Assembly: GCA_903772945.1 (NCBI GenBank) | Contig: CAICTM010000999.1 | Coordinates: 1-40,148 of the forward strand | Direction: 5' to 3' | DNA from: Seminavis robusta | Lineage: Eukaryota > Bacillariophyta > Bacillariophyceae > Naviculales > Naviculaceae | DNA length: 40,148 bases | The notes under the pieces: model-generated | Database searches by the model: none | Told to the model about the DNA's origin: nothing | The model's input: only the letters and a program-made list of their open reading frames with translations | Shown: positions 16,913 through 26,800 of the stretch, piece after piece | Numbering within the stretch: the first letter of the stretch is position 1 | Layout of the letters: each line of letters starts with the position of its first letter | Made by a program: the position numbers and the translations under genes

Positions 16913-19627
16913 ATGGCCGTTTCCGACCGCAGTGACGATGGCATTGACGAAGAAGACGATGGCATTGACGACGAGGACGGAGGCATTGACGAAGACGGAG
17001 GCATTGACGAAGAGGATTACGAAGAGGATTACGATCATGATAGGGACTTCCAGATCAAGCACGTTGACCATTACAAGCAGGTTGCCGTAACGGACTTCTT
17101 CAAAAAGAAAGCGAGGCGTGGACGGCCCAAGAAGAGAGCGACTCTTGCCAGCGACACAGCGCAAGTGAGGATGACGAAAGGTCCTGGCCGGCCAAAAGGA
17201 TCCACCAAATTCAAGACCGCTGCGGAGAGGAAGAAAGCCGTCAAGAAGAAAAAGGCACCACCAGCGAAGAAGGCTGCTCCTGCCGCAAAGGCCGATGTGC
17301 CAAAGAAGAAGCGCGCAAATTATTCTACAGTAGCGAATAAGGAGAAGTTTGAATTCGCCAAGGCGGAGTGGTTCGCCAAGACTGGAAGGGCATTGGATTC
17401 CAATGGAGAGTCAATCTCTTTGACCCAATTCTTGAAGCTGGCTGGCATACCATACAACACATTCAAAGCTCATGTCTGTATTGATGAAGCTAAAAGACGA
17501 ACGATCTCCAATGGCCAAGGAAAGCGGCCTGTGATATCTAAAAAGAATCAAGTGTTTATTGCCACCGTTGCTGCTAGAATGGATAGAGGCAATGATGGAG
17601 CCAGTTCTGCGGAGTGCATCGACATGATACAAGAAATTGCTCCCAACCTCACTCGCAAGCAGGCTTCAGAACACTTCCGCCGCACCTTGTTGAAGTCTCA
17701 TCCTGGAATCATTAAGCCAAAGACGGTTGCTGCCCAAGCCTCAACTACCAAAAGAACCAACATCAATGTGCATCAACAGTACCGTTGGCATAAGACCGCT
17801 GATGGCGCTTTCGAAGAGCTTCGAAAAAGGAACCAAGGCCGATGCAACCTTACTGGAAAATCCTTTGATGAAGTATCCCCTCATTTTATCACCGGAGGTG
17901 ACGAAACCTGCTTCATGGCCTGCCCTGATGGCACTACAAAGGTAGTCGGTGCTAGTGGCAAAACCAAGCATGAGAAACGAACCTGTGATAGTCGGGACTC
18001 AATTACGATGTACCGTACTGGAAGTGCTGCCGGAGAAACCGGTCCGACAGTATTCCTCCTAAAAGGAAAGAACCGAAGAGCCGGTTTCACTGACGCGTTC
18101 CTACAGAAGTACGGAGCTAAGTTTGGATCAACCATAATCATGACACCCAATGCGTTCATGACGACAGAAGCCTGGGAGGAAATGTCGATTTCTGTTTGCA
18201 AAGGCCTCCGGAAAATGGATCCTATTGTGGAGAAGAATCCACAATGGTATATGCTGGAAATATTTGACGGCTTTGGCGCTCACCTTGCTTCGCCAAATGC
18301 TTTGCAGACCAGGTACGATTACAAGATTCTGTCACTCAAGGAGGAGGGAGATTCGTCCCATGTCAACCAGGCCTACGACCGACTTGTTGCTAAGGCAGAC
18401 AAAGCCGCGAAGAATGATTGCCTGTCGTTCTTGAGAAGGCAGGTATTCGAGAATCGCGGGGTGGTTGATCAGTGGAACATGGTCAGCGTTGGCCTGTTTG
18501 CCATTAGTGAAACCTCTCCGTCAGCATGGAAGCGTTCCTTTGAAGCCGTCAATCTGGAACCACACTCAAGAGTGCCGTTTTCTGAGTGGTGCTTGAAGAT
18601 AGAGGGTTTCATGCAGGGTGGTGATTCATTCAAGAAAGAGGGAGCAATTGATTTGTACTCACTCTTGCCACCGTTCTGGCATGGAATGACACCAGAAGAA
18701 AAGAAGACGTCTATGGCTGTCTACAAGTTGTATGATTGCTGGTCGGTGTCATGCATTACTGAAATTATGGACAAGACATTTGTCCCACTCAGTCAAATGC
18801 AAAATCTCCGGTTGTGTATTCAGATGGCACTAGATGACCCCTCTCACCTTGAAAGGACAGTTCCCAGAAAAGAAGATGTAACCCTTGCCACTGTAGACCC
18901 GGAAGTCGAATCAGCGGAAGCCAAGCGGAAGAAAGCTGATGATGGACTTGACTTGTTTCTGCTCAAGCCGGAAGCAAAGAAAGGGCTTGATCTGTTTGAT
19001 CATATGTGTGACAGACGTACCATGTCTGCCAAAGAGATGTCCCCATCCAAGCATCTTGATGTTGCCATATCAACGCACAATCGCAAGCATCTATCCCAAG
19101 CAATCGAAACATTGACGACAAAAAGGAAGATTGTTCAGACCAACCTGGTGGCTACGAACAAGATGAAGGCTGCACGGAGAGTACTGGATGGCAGTGGCAA
19201 GGTCAAAAACCATGCCACCCTGGTCAATGATGAAAAGGCGTTGTTGAATCTCAAGAACAAGCAACGACTTACGGAAAGCTTGGCCCAAATCGAAGAACTG
19301 CAGAAGAAACTGGCATTGGAAAAGAAACGGAAGGCTTCCGAAGACCTCTGCACCCTTGCACCAAAGGCATGGCAGAAGCTCAAACTGAAGCAGGTTGCTG
19401 CTTCATTGACCAAGACAGAGATCGTGTCGCTACTAACAATGTATTTTGGATCCAAAGCTGATGGGAAAGTGGCGAAAGCATCGCTGGTAATCGAACTGGA
19501 GGACAGAATGGCGTCCAGGCCTAATGTGCTCCAGGTGCAGCTGAAACCCAAAGCAGTTCCAGCAGCAGCAGCAGCAGCAGCAGCTCCAGCAGCAGTAGCA
19601 GCAGCAGCAGCAGCACCTGGATCTTAA
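16913..19627 (+). CDS. DDE superfamily transposase-like protein with AT-hooks and SAP-like tail
   Basis: The intact frame encodes 904 residues. Domains in order: an acidic repeat of DDGIDEEDGGIDED type (about 8-45); two AT-hook-like cores, RRGRPKKR (69-76) and PGRPKGS (91-97), within a Lys/Ala-rich basic region to about 134; an HTH-like stretch SLTQFLKLAGIPYNTFKAHV (about 169-188); and a DDE-like nuclease core. Its candidate acidic residues are Asp330 in TGGDETCF, Asp452 in LEIFDGFGAHLAS and Asp489 in SSHVNQAYDR. This order resembles pogo/jerky-type transposases (DET...DNxxxH...QPLD), with unusual wording. The C-terminal part has a charged helical region and a SAP-like helix-extended loop-helix at about 823-865 (LTKTEIVSLLTMYFGSKADG), then a poly-Ala tail. 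It probably binds and cuts DNA. No terminal repeats are evident, so it may be a young element or a host-recruited gene. The start follows the 13-base motif array closely. Confidence 0.75.
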   Translation: MAVSDRSDDGIDEEDDGIDDEDGGIDEDGGIDEEDYEEDYDHDRDFQIKHVDHYKQVAVTDFFKKKARRGRPKKRATLASDTAQVRMTKGPGRPKGSTKFKTAAERKKAVKKKKAPPAKKAAPAAKADVPKKKRANYSTVANKEKFEFAKAEWFAKTGRALDSNGESISLTQFLKLAGIPYNTFKAHVCIDEAKRRTISNGQGKRPVISKKNQVFIATVAARMDRGNDGASSAECIDMIQEIAPNLTRKQASEHFRRTLLKSHPGIIKPKTVAAQASTTKRTNINVHQQYRWHKTADGAFEELRKRNQGRCNLTGKSFDEVSPHFITGGDETCFMACPDGTTKVVGASGKTKHEKRTCDSRDSITMYRTGSAAGETGPTVFLLKGKNRRAGFTDAFLQKYGAKFGSTIIMTPNAFMTTEAWEEMSISVCKGLRKMDPIVEKNPQWYMLEIFDGFGAHLASPNALQTRYDYKILSLKEEGDSSHVNQAYDRLVAKADKAAKNDCLSFLRRQVFENRGVVDQWNMVSVGLFAISETSPSAWKRSFEAVNLEPHSRVPFSEWCLKIEGFMQGGDSFKKEGAIDLYSLLPPFWHGMTPEEKKTSMAVYKLYDCWSVSCITEIMDKTFVPLSQMQNLRLCIQMALDDPSHLERTVPRKEDVTLATVDPEVESAEAKRKKADDGLDLFLLKPEAKKGLDLFDHMCDRRTMSAKEMSPSKHLDVAISTHNRKHLSQAIETLTTKRKIVQTNLVATNKMKAARRVLDGSGKVKNHATLVNDEKALLNLKNKQRLTESLAQIEELQKKLALEKKRKASEDLCTLAPKAWQKLKLKQVAASLTKTEIVSLLTMYFGSKADGKVAKASLVIELEDRMASRPNVLQVQLKPKAVPAAAAAAAAPAAVAAAAAAPGS
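19561..19617 (+). repeat. GCA trinucleotide tract (poly-Ala)
   Basis: Interrupted GCA repeat encoding the Ala-rich C-terminus of the transposase-like protein; likely length-variable. Confidence 0.8.
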
Positions 19628-20308
19628 GGTAGTACCATATAATAATATTATAGTCTTAAGGTGGCCTCCCAGAAAATTCGATAGTCTTAATCTTCCCTAG
19701 GTCTTAAAATGACATTTACTCTAAGGGATCTTGTTACCAACAGATCTTGACTTTGATGAAGCAGCACATTGGAACCTACGAAAAGGATTATCTCCCATGT
19801 GATCTCAAGGAACGAAATTGAGGGTTACTTCAACACCGAGTTGACTGTTTGGGTTTAGAGTACGCTTGAGCGGACCGAAAACGCGAATTGAAATAAGGCA
19901 TGGGTTAACAGTTTTTTTAAATGGAACTAATACTCTAAGACTGTTGACTGAGCTGAAACTGTTAAACCTAAGCGATCACAGAGACGACTGCGGGTGTTTC
20001 CCAAGTTCTTGGTTTGAATTAGATCTGCACTTGAGAGACTAATCAACATGCAGCCTTCGATGGAGAGTGGCTAGTCCAGCTCTACAATGTCATTATCGTA
20101 TTCAATGACGGAGGAGTCGGGAAACCAGTTCTTCACAGACACCTCTTCATCGGGATGGATTAAACAACAGAGCTGCAATACTCTTCGTGTATGGTTGAAA
20201 GTGATGAATGCTTCGGTAATAAATTCACGGCGCATGAACTCAATCATGGTCATATATTCAGGAAGGGAGGCGCAAAGAGAAGTGAAAATTCACATCTTCA
20301 ATTCATAA
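19628..20308. other. Spacer, with a possible minus-strand gene remnant
   Basis: Mostly without gene signal. A minus-strand frame at 20253-20071 (60 residues, with FITFNHTRRVLQLCCLIHPD) looks protein-like but short. I see no family and cannot tell a relic from chance. Confidence 0.35.
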
Positions 20309-20627
20309 ATGACTAATGAAACTTTACATGTCTGTGACGGTGTCCCAATGGACTTAGACCAAATGCAGACCTACTTGCAGGATTATTTTGGGATTCCTGT
20401 GGCATTGAGGGAACAAGGCACCACCAAAATTGAATGCCCTCACTGCGGCCAGGTTCACGAGCATGCACCTGGATCTGGGCATTTCCATGCTGGATGACAA
20501 GGAGGAGGCTAGGTCAATTGGTATTGTAGTAGGCGAGAGGACTTTTGTTCCGGGGTATGGATACATTATTATTCAATACAAGTGGAGAGACGGAGTACGG
20601 GTAATTCTTCAACCTGAGGACAGTTAA
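20309..20627 (+). pseudogene. Small Cys/His protein, frame-shifted in the middle
   Basis: The first frame from ATG 20309 gives about 62 residues, including a metal-binding-like block IECPHCGQVHEHAPGSGHFH ending at TGA 20495-20497. The plus-strand frame one base away continues from there with DDKEEARSIGIVVGERTFVP to TAA at 20625-20627. Read together through a one-base shift near 20480-20500, they make one plausible protein of about 105 residues. CPHCG-x-VHxH followed by a GHxxA block suggests a small zinc-binding module. Function is unknown. The shift could be decay, programmed, or a sequence error. Confidence 0.5.
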
Positions 20628-20769
20628 ATTTTTAATTTCTTATTTTTTTTACGGTTGGAGATAGAACAGCCTGTTGCATCTACTTTTGGCATGTTTTCAA
20701 AGTCCTTTCTACCACTGCGACAATACCAGTAGAATTTAGGGAGATCTTCAAGCTTCATTGCTTTCAGGC

Positions 20770-21472
20770 GGAGGATTCGATGAGTTTACTCAGTTCACGT
20801 CGAGTACTATGGTCTTTCGCACGGGAGAGAGCGAAGATAAGAAAGTCTTTATCCGACTGTGGAAGAGGCTCAGTATGCTTTTAAAGAGCTTGGGTTGTCT
20901 TGCATTGGGTTGCATTATCAATTGAGTTCCTTGGATTCTTCGCGGTTGCTGTGAAATACCATAGAATAAGACATGGGTACTTTAAGCAGAGCTTCGGATG
21001 CGAGGCTTGGAGTTCCTCAATTGTACATTGTCCAGAGTTGATGATTCTTTTTAAGGCTATTAGATTATTGCGATGACCACTGCAGCCTGTTTGCTGTGTT
21101 TGCATTGCCGATCTCCTGATAATCAGTTGATTGGATTTCCATTAGCAGGTTGGTTACACTGTCAGGGGTTTGGCATACAGAGAAGAAGGCTATGCTAATA
21201 AGGGGCGAAAGTGCTGTCGCGTAGCATCTGCGGGTTGTTTTGATGAAGCCTTGAAGGTAGCGGTTGTCGCTAGCGTCGGTCAAAATCGTGAACGTCATAT
21301 AGGCTACCATGGAGGAGGTGACATTGGTGAGGCGGTCAATCGTTGCCGTCGTGAACGACGGAATTGTGAAGGACCATTGCGAGCCCTTCTTTCGAATATC
21401 CATTATGGGACCAAGGTGTTTGGGTTGGGACGGAGGTAAAATTGTGAGGATTCGGTGAGACAGAAATGGCAA
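20770..21472 (-). pseudogene. Possible decayed minus-strand gene, unknown function
   Basis: Minus-strand coding-like text runs 21472-21065 (135 residues, with RCYATALSPLISIAFFSVCQ). It shifts frame near 21090 into 21105-20881 (GHRNNLIALKRIINSGQCTIEELQ), and possibly continues with a third frame near 20880-20780 (QSDKDFLIFALSRAKDHSTR). No family is recognised. The repeated frame changes suggest a relic. Confidence 0.3.
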
Positions 21473-21487
21473 ACGTGCCTATACGCG

Positions 21488-21543
21488 GACAGGCTACAAC
21501 TTAAAAACTTTTTTCGGGCAGGCTACAACTTAAAAACTTTTTT
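21488..21543 (+). repeat. Two tandem copies of a ~27-base T-rich unit
   Basis: CAGGCTACAACTTAAAAACT followed by a T run occurs twice, separated by CGGG, directly before the telomere-like tract and the inverted-repeat element. Confidence 0.8.
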
Positions 21544-21604
21544 GGCGCGGTATAGAAGGTTAACGGATGATAGGACTGACGAGAAATACTTTGTAAAAGC
21601 TAGT

Positions 21605-21718
21605 TGAGTTAGCTAGAAGTGAATTGGGTTGATTGGTTTGGGTTAGAGTTAATGGGTTATTAGGGTTAGTATTATTAGGTTTACTAGTTAGGGTTAGAAG
21701 TGTTGGGTTGATTGAGAG
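21605..21718 (+). repeat. Degenerate TTAGGG/GGGTT-rich tract
   Basis: About eight GGGTT or TTAGGG-like words occur here (GGGTTAGAGTTAATGGGTTA, then TTAGGGTTAGT, AGTTAGGGTTAG, TTGGGTTGA). It resembles an old interstitial telomere repeat but is too degenerate to prove it. It stops a few bases before the left end of the inverted-repeat element at 21726. Confidence 0.5.
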
Positions 21719-21725
21719 AGGGGAG

Positions 21726-22152
21726 TGCACTACGCTAAAAGCTAGTGTAAAGATCTTTCGAGTGTTTTGAGTTTGAGAGAATGAAAGTTATGAGAGGATT
21801 AGAAAGCTATGAAAACTAATCAACGAGAGAGATCCACAATCAAAGGATCGTAGATCTGAACTCCCGCGGGAGACTGTAAAGTGTGATAGAGTAGGTTGCG
21901 GTAGCAATCCTACTCACTCCACGATCCAAAAACGGAACGCGTGGAAGATTCGTCTAGCATTTATCTAGTAGCGTGGAATCTCTCCACGCCAGCTAAATAT
22001 CTAGCGCGATGTTTCACCATCGATCTAGTATGACTAGCGGTCATGAGAACCCTGTCTCAATGACTATTCACGAAAGACTCAGTCATGAGTCGAACTCAAA
22101 CCCTATCTAGGATCGAGTCGCGAATAAGGCTAAGAGCCGTGTATTGCATTCG
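21726..22152 (-). repeat. LTR of the left gypsy-like element
   Basis: On the minus strand this ~427-base sequence follows a purine run (AGGGGG) just past the end of integrase, begins CGAATGCAATACACGG and ends TAGCGTAGTGCA. It is matched in inverted orientation by 38247-38666. The first dinucleotide is CG here and TG on the right. The shared sequence stops at the same base in both arms, supporting a true terminus. Confidence 0.7.
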
Positions 22153-22269
22153 CCCCCTGACAAGGGTCACAGAAAGCACGACATCAGTCGGACAAGGAGA
22201 ACATATGAATTAAAGTGCGGAGCACTCTCCGGAGATTGGATGTAGACATGTGCGTCGCACGATGGGGGA

Positions 22270-23800
22270 TCAGGCCTTGTATGGGTGTAAATACCTTATG
22301 TTCCAAGTCTGGTAGACTGTGCCGCCATTGGCGGTAGCATGTCGGAGCCGTACAGTGCCATTGTTATTGACTCGGTCTATGTGGTAAGGACCTTTGTACT
22401 TTGGCTGACCGTACTTGCGGTGCTGATACTGATGAATCATCACAGTATCGTTGACATTGTGTTGATGAGGGACACGTGTCGTGTTCTCCCTATCGTTGTT
22501 TTTCTGGATAAGTCGTTGGCGACGTTCCTTGATGTATTTCCAGTTTGCTTCGAAACGGATGTTGTGAATCTTGTCACGATTGACGCGCGTGAACTTGCGA
22601 CGAAGTCCATGTTCATCCCGGAGAGTCTTCTCGACCTCTGCGCGGAACTCACGTCCTCTGTCCATGATAACCTCAGCCGGTCATGGATACTGGGTAACCC
22701 ACGTCTGTTTTAGAACAATGGTTACTTCGTCTGCTGTCTTGGAGCAGACCTTGGTAATACCGAACCATTCGGTTACGGGATCAATCATTGTCCAGCAATG
22801 AAGTGTACATGTGATCGTCTGATTCATGTATCTGGCTGGTAGTTCATTGGTCCAATGAATCTACGAAGTTCCTTCCTATTCGTAGGAGGAGCGATATCTG
22901 GATCGCATCTATTGTCCTTTAGTTAAGGGTTGGATTCCTTCTCGAGTAATCCAATGGTCTAGATACTCAAGTTCTTCCTTTCGAGGAAGGCCTTGGTAGT
23001 GTTGATTTTAAATCCGACTTCTTGAAGTCTTTGGAAAAATTCATCTAACTATTCAACGTGATCTACTAGATCGTCGTCAGTTAGGATGAGTTGATCATCA
23101 ATGTATGCACGGACATTTTCAAAGTCATGCATGCGTGTTTTCATCTTCCTTTGGAAGATGTCGGGGCTATAGCATAGGCCCATTGGCATAGCGTGCTGGA
23201 ATTCGTCTGGATTCGGTAGCCTGTCTCGCATCCTTGGGATCGGACACGGTTTTAGCTTAATCTTTTTGTTCAGTTCCCGGAAGTCGGAGATGAACCGTGT
23301 GGATCCATCCTTCTTGGGAATGATAACTGTTGGTGCCGTCCACTCGGAACAGTTTATCTTTTTAAGTACTCCTGCCTTGCAGAGACGTTCAACCTCTGTC
23401 TTGAGAGTGTTGGTATGGACACGTGGAGTAGGGTGAGCCCTAGTATAATAGGATTTAGCGTCGGGACGAAGTTCTACTTCGTAGTCGTCCATTTGCAACT
23501 CTCCCAAAGTACCATCGACTGGGTCGGAGCACTGGTCGAGAAGGCATGAGGCAGTTCTTGCTCTTCCTTATTTAACTGATTTCGACTCTGGCACATCTGC
23601 CTTAAGTCAGTCTGTTCGTATGTTGCATCAAGAATCTTCTTGAGACTATCTGCACTGTCGCTGACAGCTGCAGGATCAGGAATGGAGAAGTTCTCTTCTC
23701 TATCGGTATCGCCATCTTTCACAGGGATAACTTTCTATATTGGTCTTGGCTGACAATTCCAGATCCAAGCGAACTGGAAACGCCCTTTTTGGACGCACAC
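22270..23800 (-). pseudogene. Ty3/gypsy-like pol, left copy, deleted and frameshifted
   Basis: Minus strand. The 5' end has FPVRLDLELS, then a deletion removes the protease that the right copy retains. Next come a pre-RT region (about 23722-23560), reverse transcriptase to YIDDQL (23507-23049), and the RT end with RKELRRFIG near 22870. A second deletion removes RNase H and most of integrase. The remnant ends with the integrase C-terminal region (from MDRGREFRAEV at 22665 to NIRYLHPYKA). The Asp pair in YIDD marks the polymerase site, but finger and palm parts are broken by small deletions (for example, PNPDEFQHAMPMGLCYSPD joins two blocks). It cannot be functional. The protein order matches Ty3/gypsy. 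Confidence 0.8.
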
Positions 23801-23876
23801 TCACTCGAATATTAGTACTCTTTATTCTATAGTAAATTGGCTGTTTCTTATCCACCCGAAAAGAAAAAGAGCCACC

Positions 23877-26800
23877 ATGGCGCCTTTTGATCCGTTTCAC
23901 AAGCGAAACACCGCTGCTTCTATCACGAAGACATCACCAGCCGGATCTAATACCATGGCAGGAGACCCACAGCAACTGCATCCGTCAAAATCGGAGGCGA
24001 AATCATCAAAATCGATGACATTGACTACTAAATCCAATCGCTTCTCTACCATCAATGACCGAGCGAACAAAGTACAAGATGATGATGGCTTTCAACGTAT
24101 TGAGCGAACTCGAAAGACGACACCTCACTACCAAGCAAGCATAGTTGCTGCTGCCCCTGACACGATCAATCCCATCAAGCAACGAAATCCCTTCTCTGTG
24201 CTAGCACAACCCGACGATAAGTGGCTACTTCAGTATCAAGACAACGCGGCCGATGATGCGTCGAATACAACAATGGAAACTACAGGAAGTGCATCGATCA
24301 ATGGCTCGTTCTCTGCCACTCCTCCACGTACCAATACCCGTGCGATGACAACAAATACCCAGACAAAACAGCCAAAGAAGTCAATCACACGTAACAGGAA
24401 AACGACCAGCTCAAGTCGCTTGCGCAAAATAATCCCACAACCTCTGCCATTACCACCAGTACTTATCACGACAACTAATACACCTGTCGTTTGGGAAAAA
24501 CCACGAAGTAGCACCGGCAAGGAAGAGCAAATCAGACAGAGTTCGACCAAGGATCCAGATAGACTTGAAAGCAACAATTTTGAACAAGCGACCATGGTGG
24601 TCAACCAGACCAACGCAGAAACTTGGCCAAAACTACCAGCGCGCTCAAAGACTGCGTCATCAATTGCACACAACAGGCACATCCTTGCAACGCCCACAGA
24701 TGGTGCCTCCACCATGGTCGGTAATAGTACTACTGGACGCATCAGGCAACAACAGTCGGAGGTAAATTCATTGAAAAAGAGAAAGAAGAAACTCCCTTTG
24801 AAAACCCATATCGCGCGAAGCTCTGTCACTTCCAACGACCACAGCAACACAGTTCCTCGAACGGAAGCCATCAACTTACCAATCCAATGTCCTGAACACC
24901 TAGAGTTTATTGTTACCGATGCTCGAACCAATAACTCGAGTTCTGACAATACCACTGATGATGCAACCAACAAACAAGAAACAGCGGCAACAGCATACGA
25001 CAACACAAACTTGCTACCTGGCTGCGGCGACATCGACTCTGTTACTATTAACCCAATCAAAAAGAAATCCAAGTTTCGCCTAAAGAAATCGATCCAGCAA
25101 TTTCTGGCCACAAACCGGATCACTGCGGCTACCAACACAGAGGATACCCAACCCGCATGTAGGCTCGCTGACGACTTTCCTAAGAAGGGACGAACAGTGT
25201 CAACTGCTCTTCATGGAACCTACTCCGACGGCACCGGCACCCTTATCGAATCAATGATCACCAATTACGAAACTGTTTCGGTGACTCCTTCACTAGACGT
25301 CCTTGAAATCGATACTCCTTTTGCCATGGACAACCGCTCGACATCACCTTTGACACTACTGCTATCCCCAAATGAATCTACACTGGAAGTGGAAGACATT
25401 CCTCACACAGAAGATGAGATTCAGGAGGCCATCAAGCACCTTCAAGACACTGCAAGGAAACAGGACTTGATGGACGATCTCACGGCAACACATCTCTTCA
25501 GCAACAACCTGGCATCCAAAGCAGCCATTCAAAATCCACAGCAAACACATGACATATTACCTACCAACTCCACTTCTGACTCACCCAAAAGTCTACCCGC
25601 CACCCCGAAGAAAGAGGCCACTACACCTTCAGATCATTCAGCTGCAGTAAAGCCATCATGTACCAGTCCCCAGCGATGCTTCTGTCACCAGGTTTCGATC
25701 TCTCGACCTCAAGACCCATTGTGTTTCCTCTGCAAATGGAAGGCAGATCCAAACAAGATACTCACTTATCTGGAAACAGAACTGGCACTCCTTGTTCCCA
25801 CCAACCCAGCAAATGACACTGCTTCTGTCTGTGTTAGGAACTCCCTTCTCGAGCTACAGAGAACCCACTGTCCATTGCCTAGAGAGATTCACCAGAGAGC
25901 AAAGTCCTTGGGCCTACTGGAACCAGCTCCTGATACTGATGTTCCCTCGATCCCAGGCATCATCACCATGACCATTCAAGAGTCCAAGCAAGATGCCGCC
26001 ACTGCTTCACTTGGTGCTGCCAATCCCATGGCTCTTGATGCGGATGAGAGCGCAAATGAATCCAACACCAATGGCAATCAGGATGGCGACAATGGAGATC
26101 CTATGAGGGATGACGACGAGGAAAGCTTTGAGGATGCCAACGATGGTGCAAGGAGCCACAAAACACACTACTTTGGGGTTCGCATTGAGGCAATGAATCC
26201 AGCAACCTCAGCAATGCCTATTCCCCTAGTCATGCAGCTGTTGACACTATTGTGTTCTGATGACAGGTACTCAATCACCTTCAAAGATCATGAAGGGATC
26301 GGTGACTTTGAAGGCAATGGAATTGACTTGGACTCCCTAGGAAACATGACCCGCGATCAGCTTGTCAAGTGGCTGAATGCCTCAGTGATGGACTGGGGTC
26401 CTATCAATGATTATATTCGTCGATTTGCCTGTTCCTTCTATGTGCACAGCCCTGATTACGACAGCGTCCCTGCACTCAAGAAGATTCAAGGAGTGGTTCC
26501 CTTTCTCAAAGAACACAATCTCTTCCTCCGCCAACACAGCCTAGAGGAATCCCAAACTGCCACAGTATGCTACATTGCAGGGAAGAATCCTAAGAAGACC
26601 TTCCGAGATGGCCTGTTACCCAGGGTATCCAGTTGGCTACGTCAGCAGAGGCCTTCCATCACCTGTCCCATTGCCATTGTTCCAACCAAAGTCAAGGTCG
26701 ATACTGAGAAGTTTGACATCCTTGGTATCCAGGTGGGAATCACCGACCGTCCAGCCTTTGAGAACCTTATGAAAGCCATTGCCAAGGATCCCACTCTGCA

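Noticed and set aside
24236..25138. A 300-residue open frame antisense to the left ORF1 (and a similar 240-residue one at 33516-34238).
   Set aside because: It is the mirror of the Ser/Thr/Asn-rich ORF1 coding strand; its hydrophobic Leu/Val-rich text has no domain, and the sense frame is open over the full 1427 codons.
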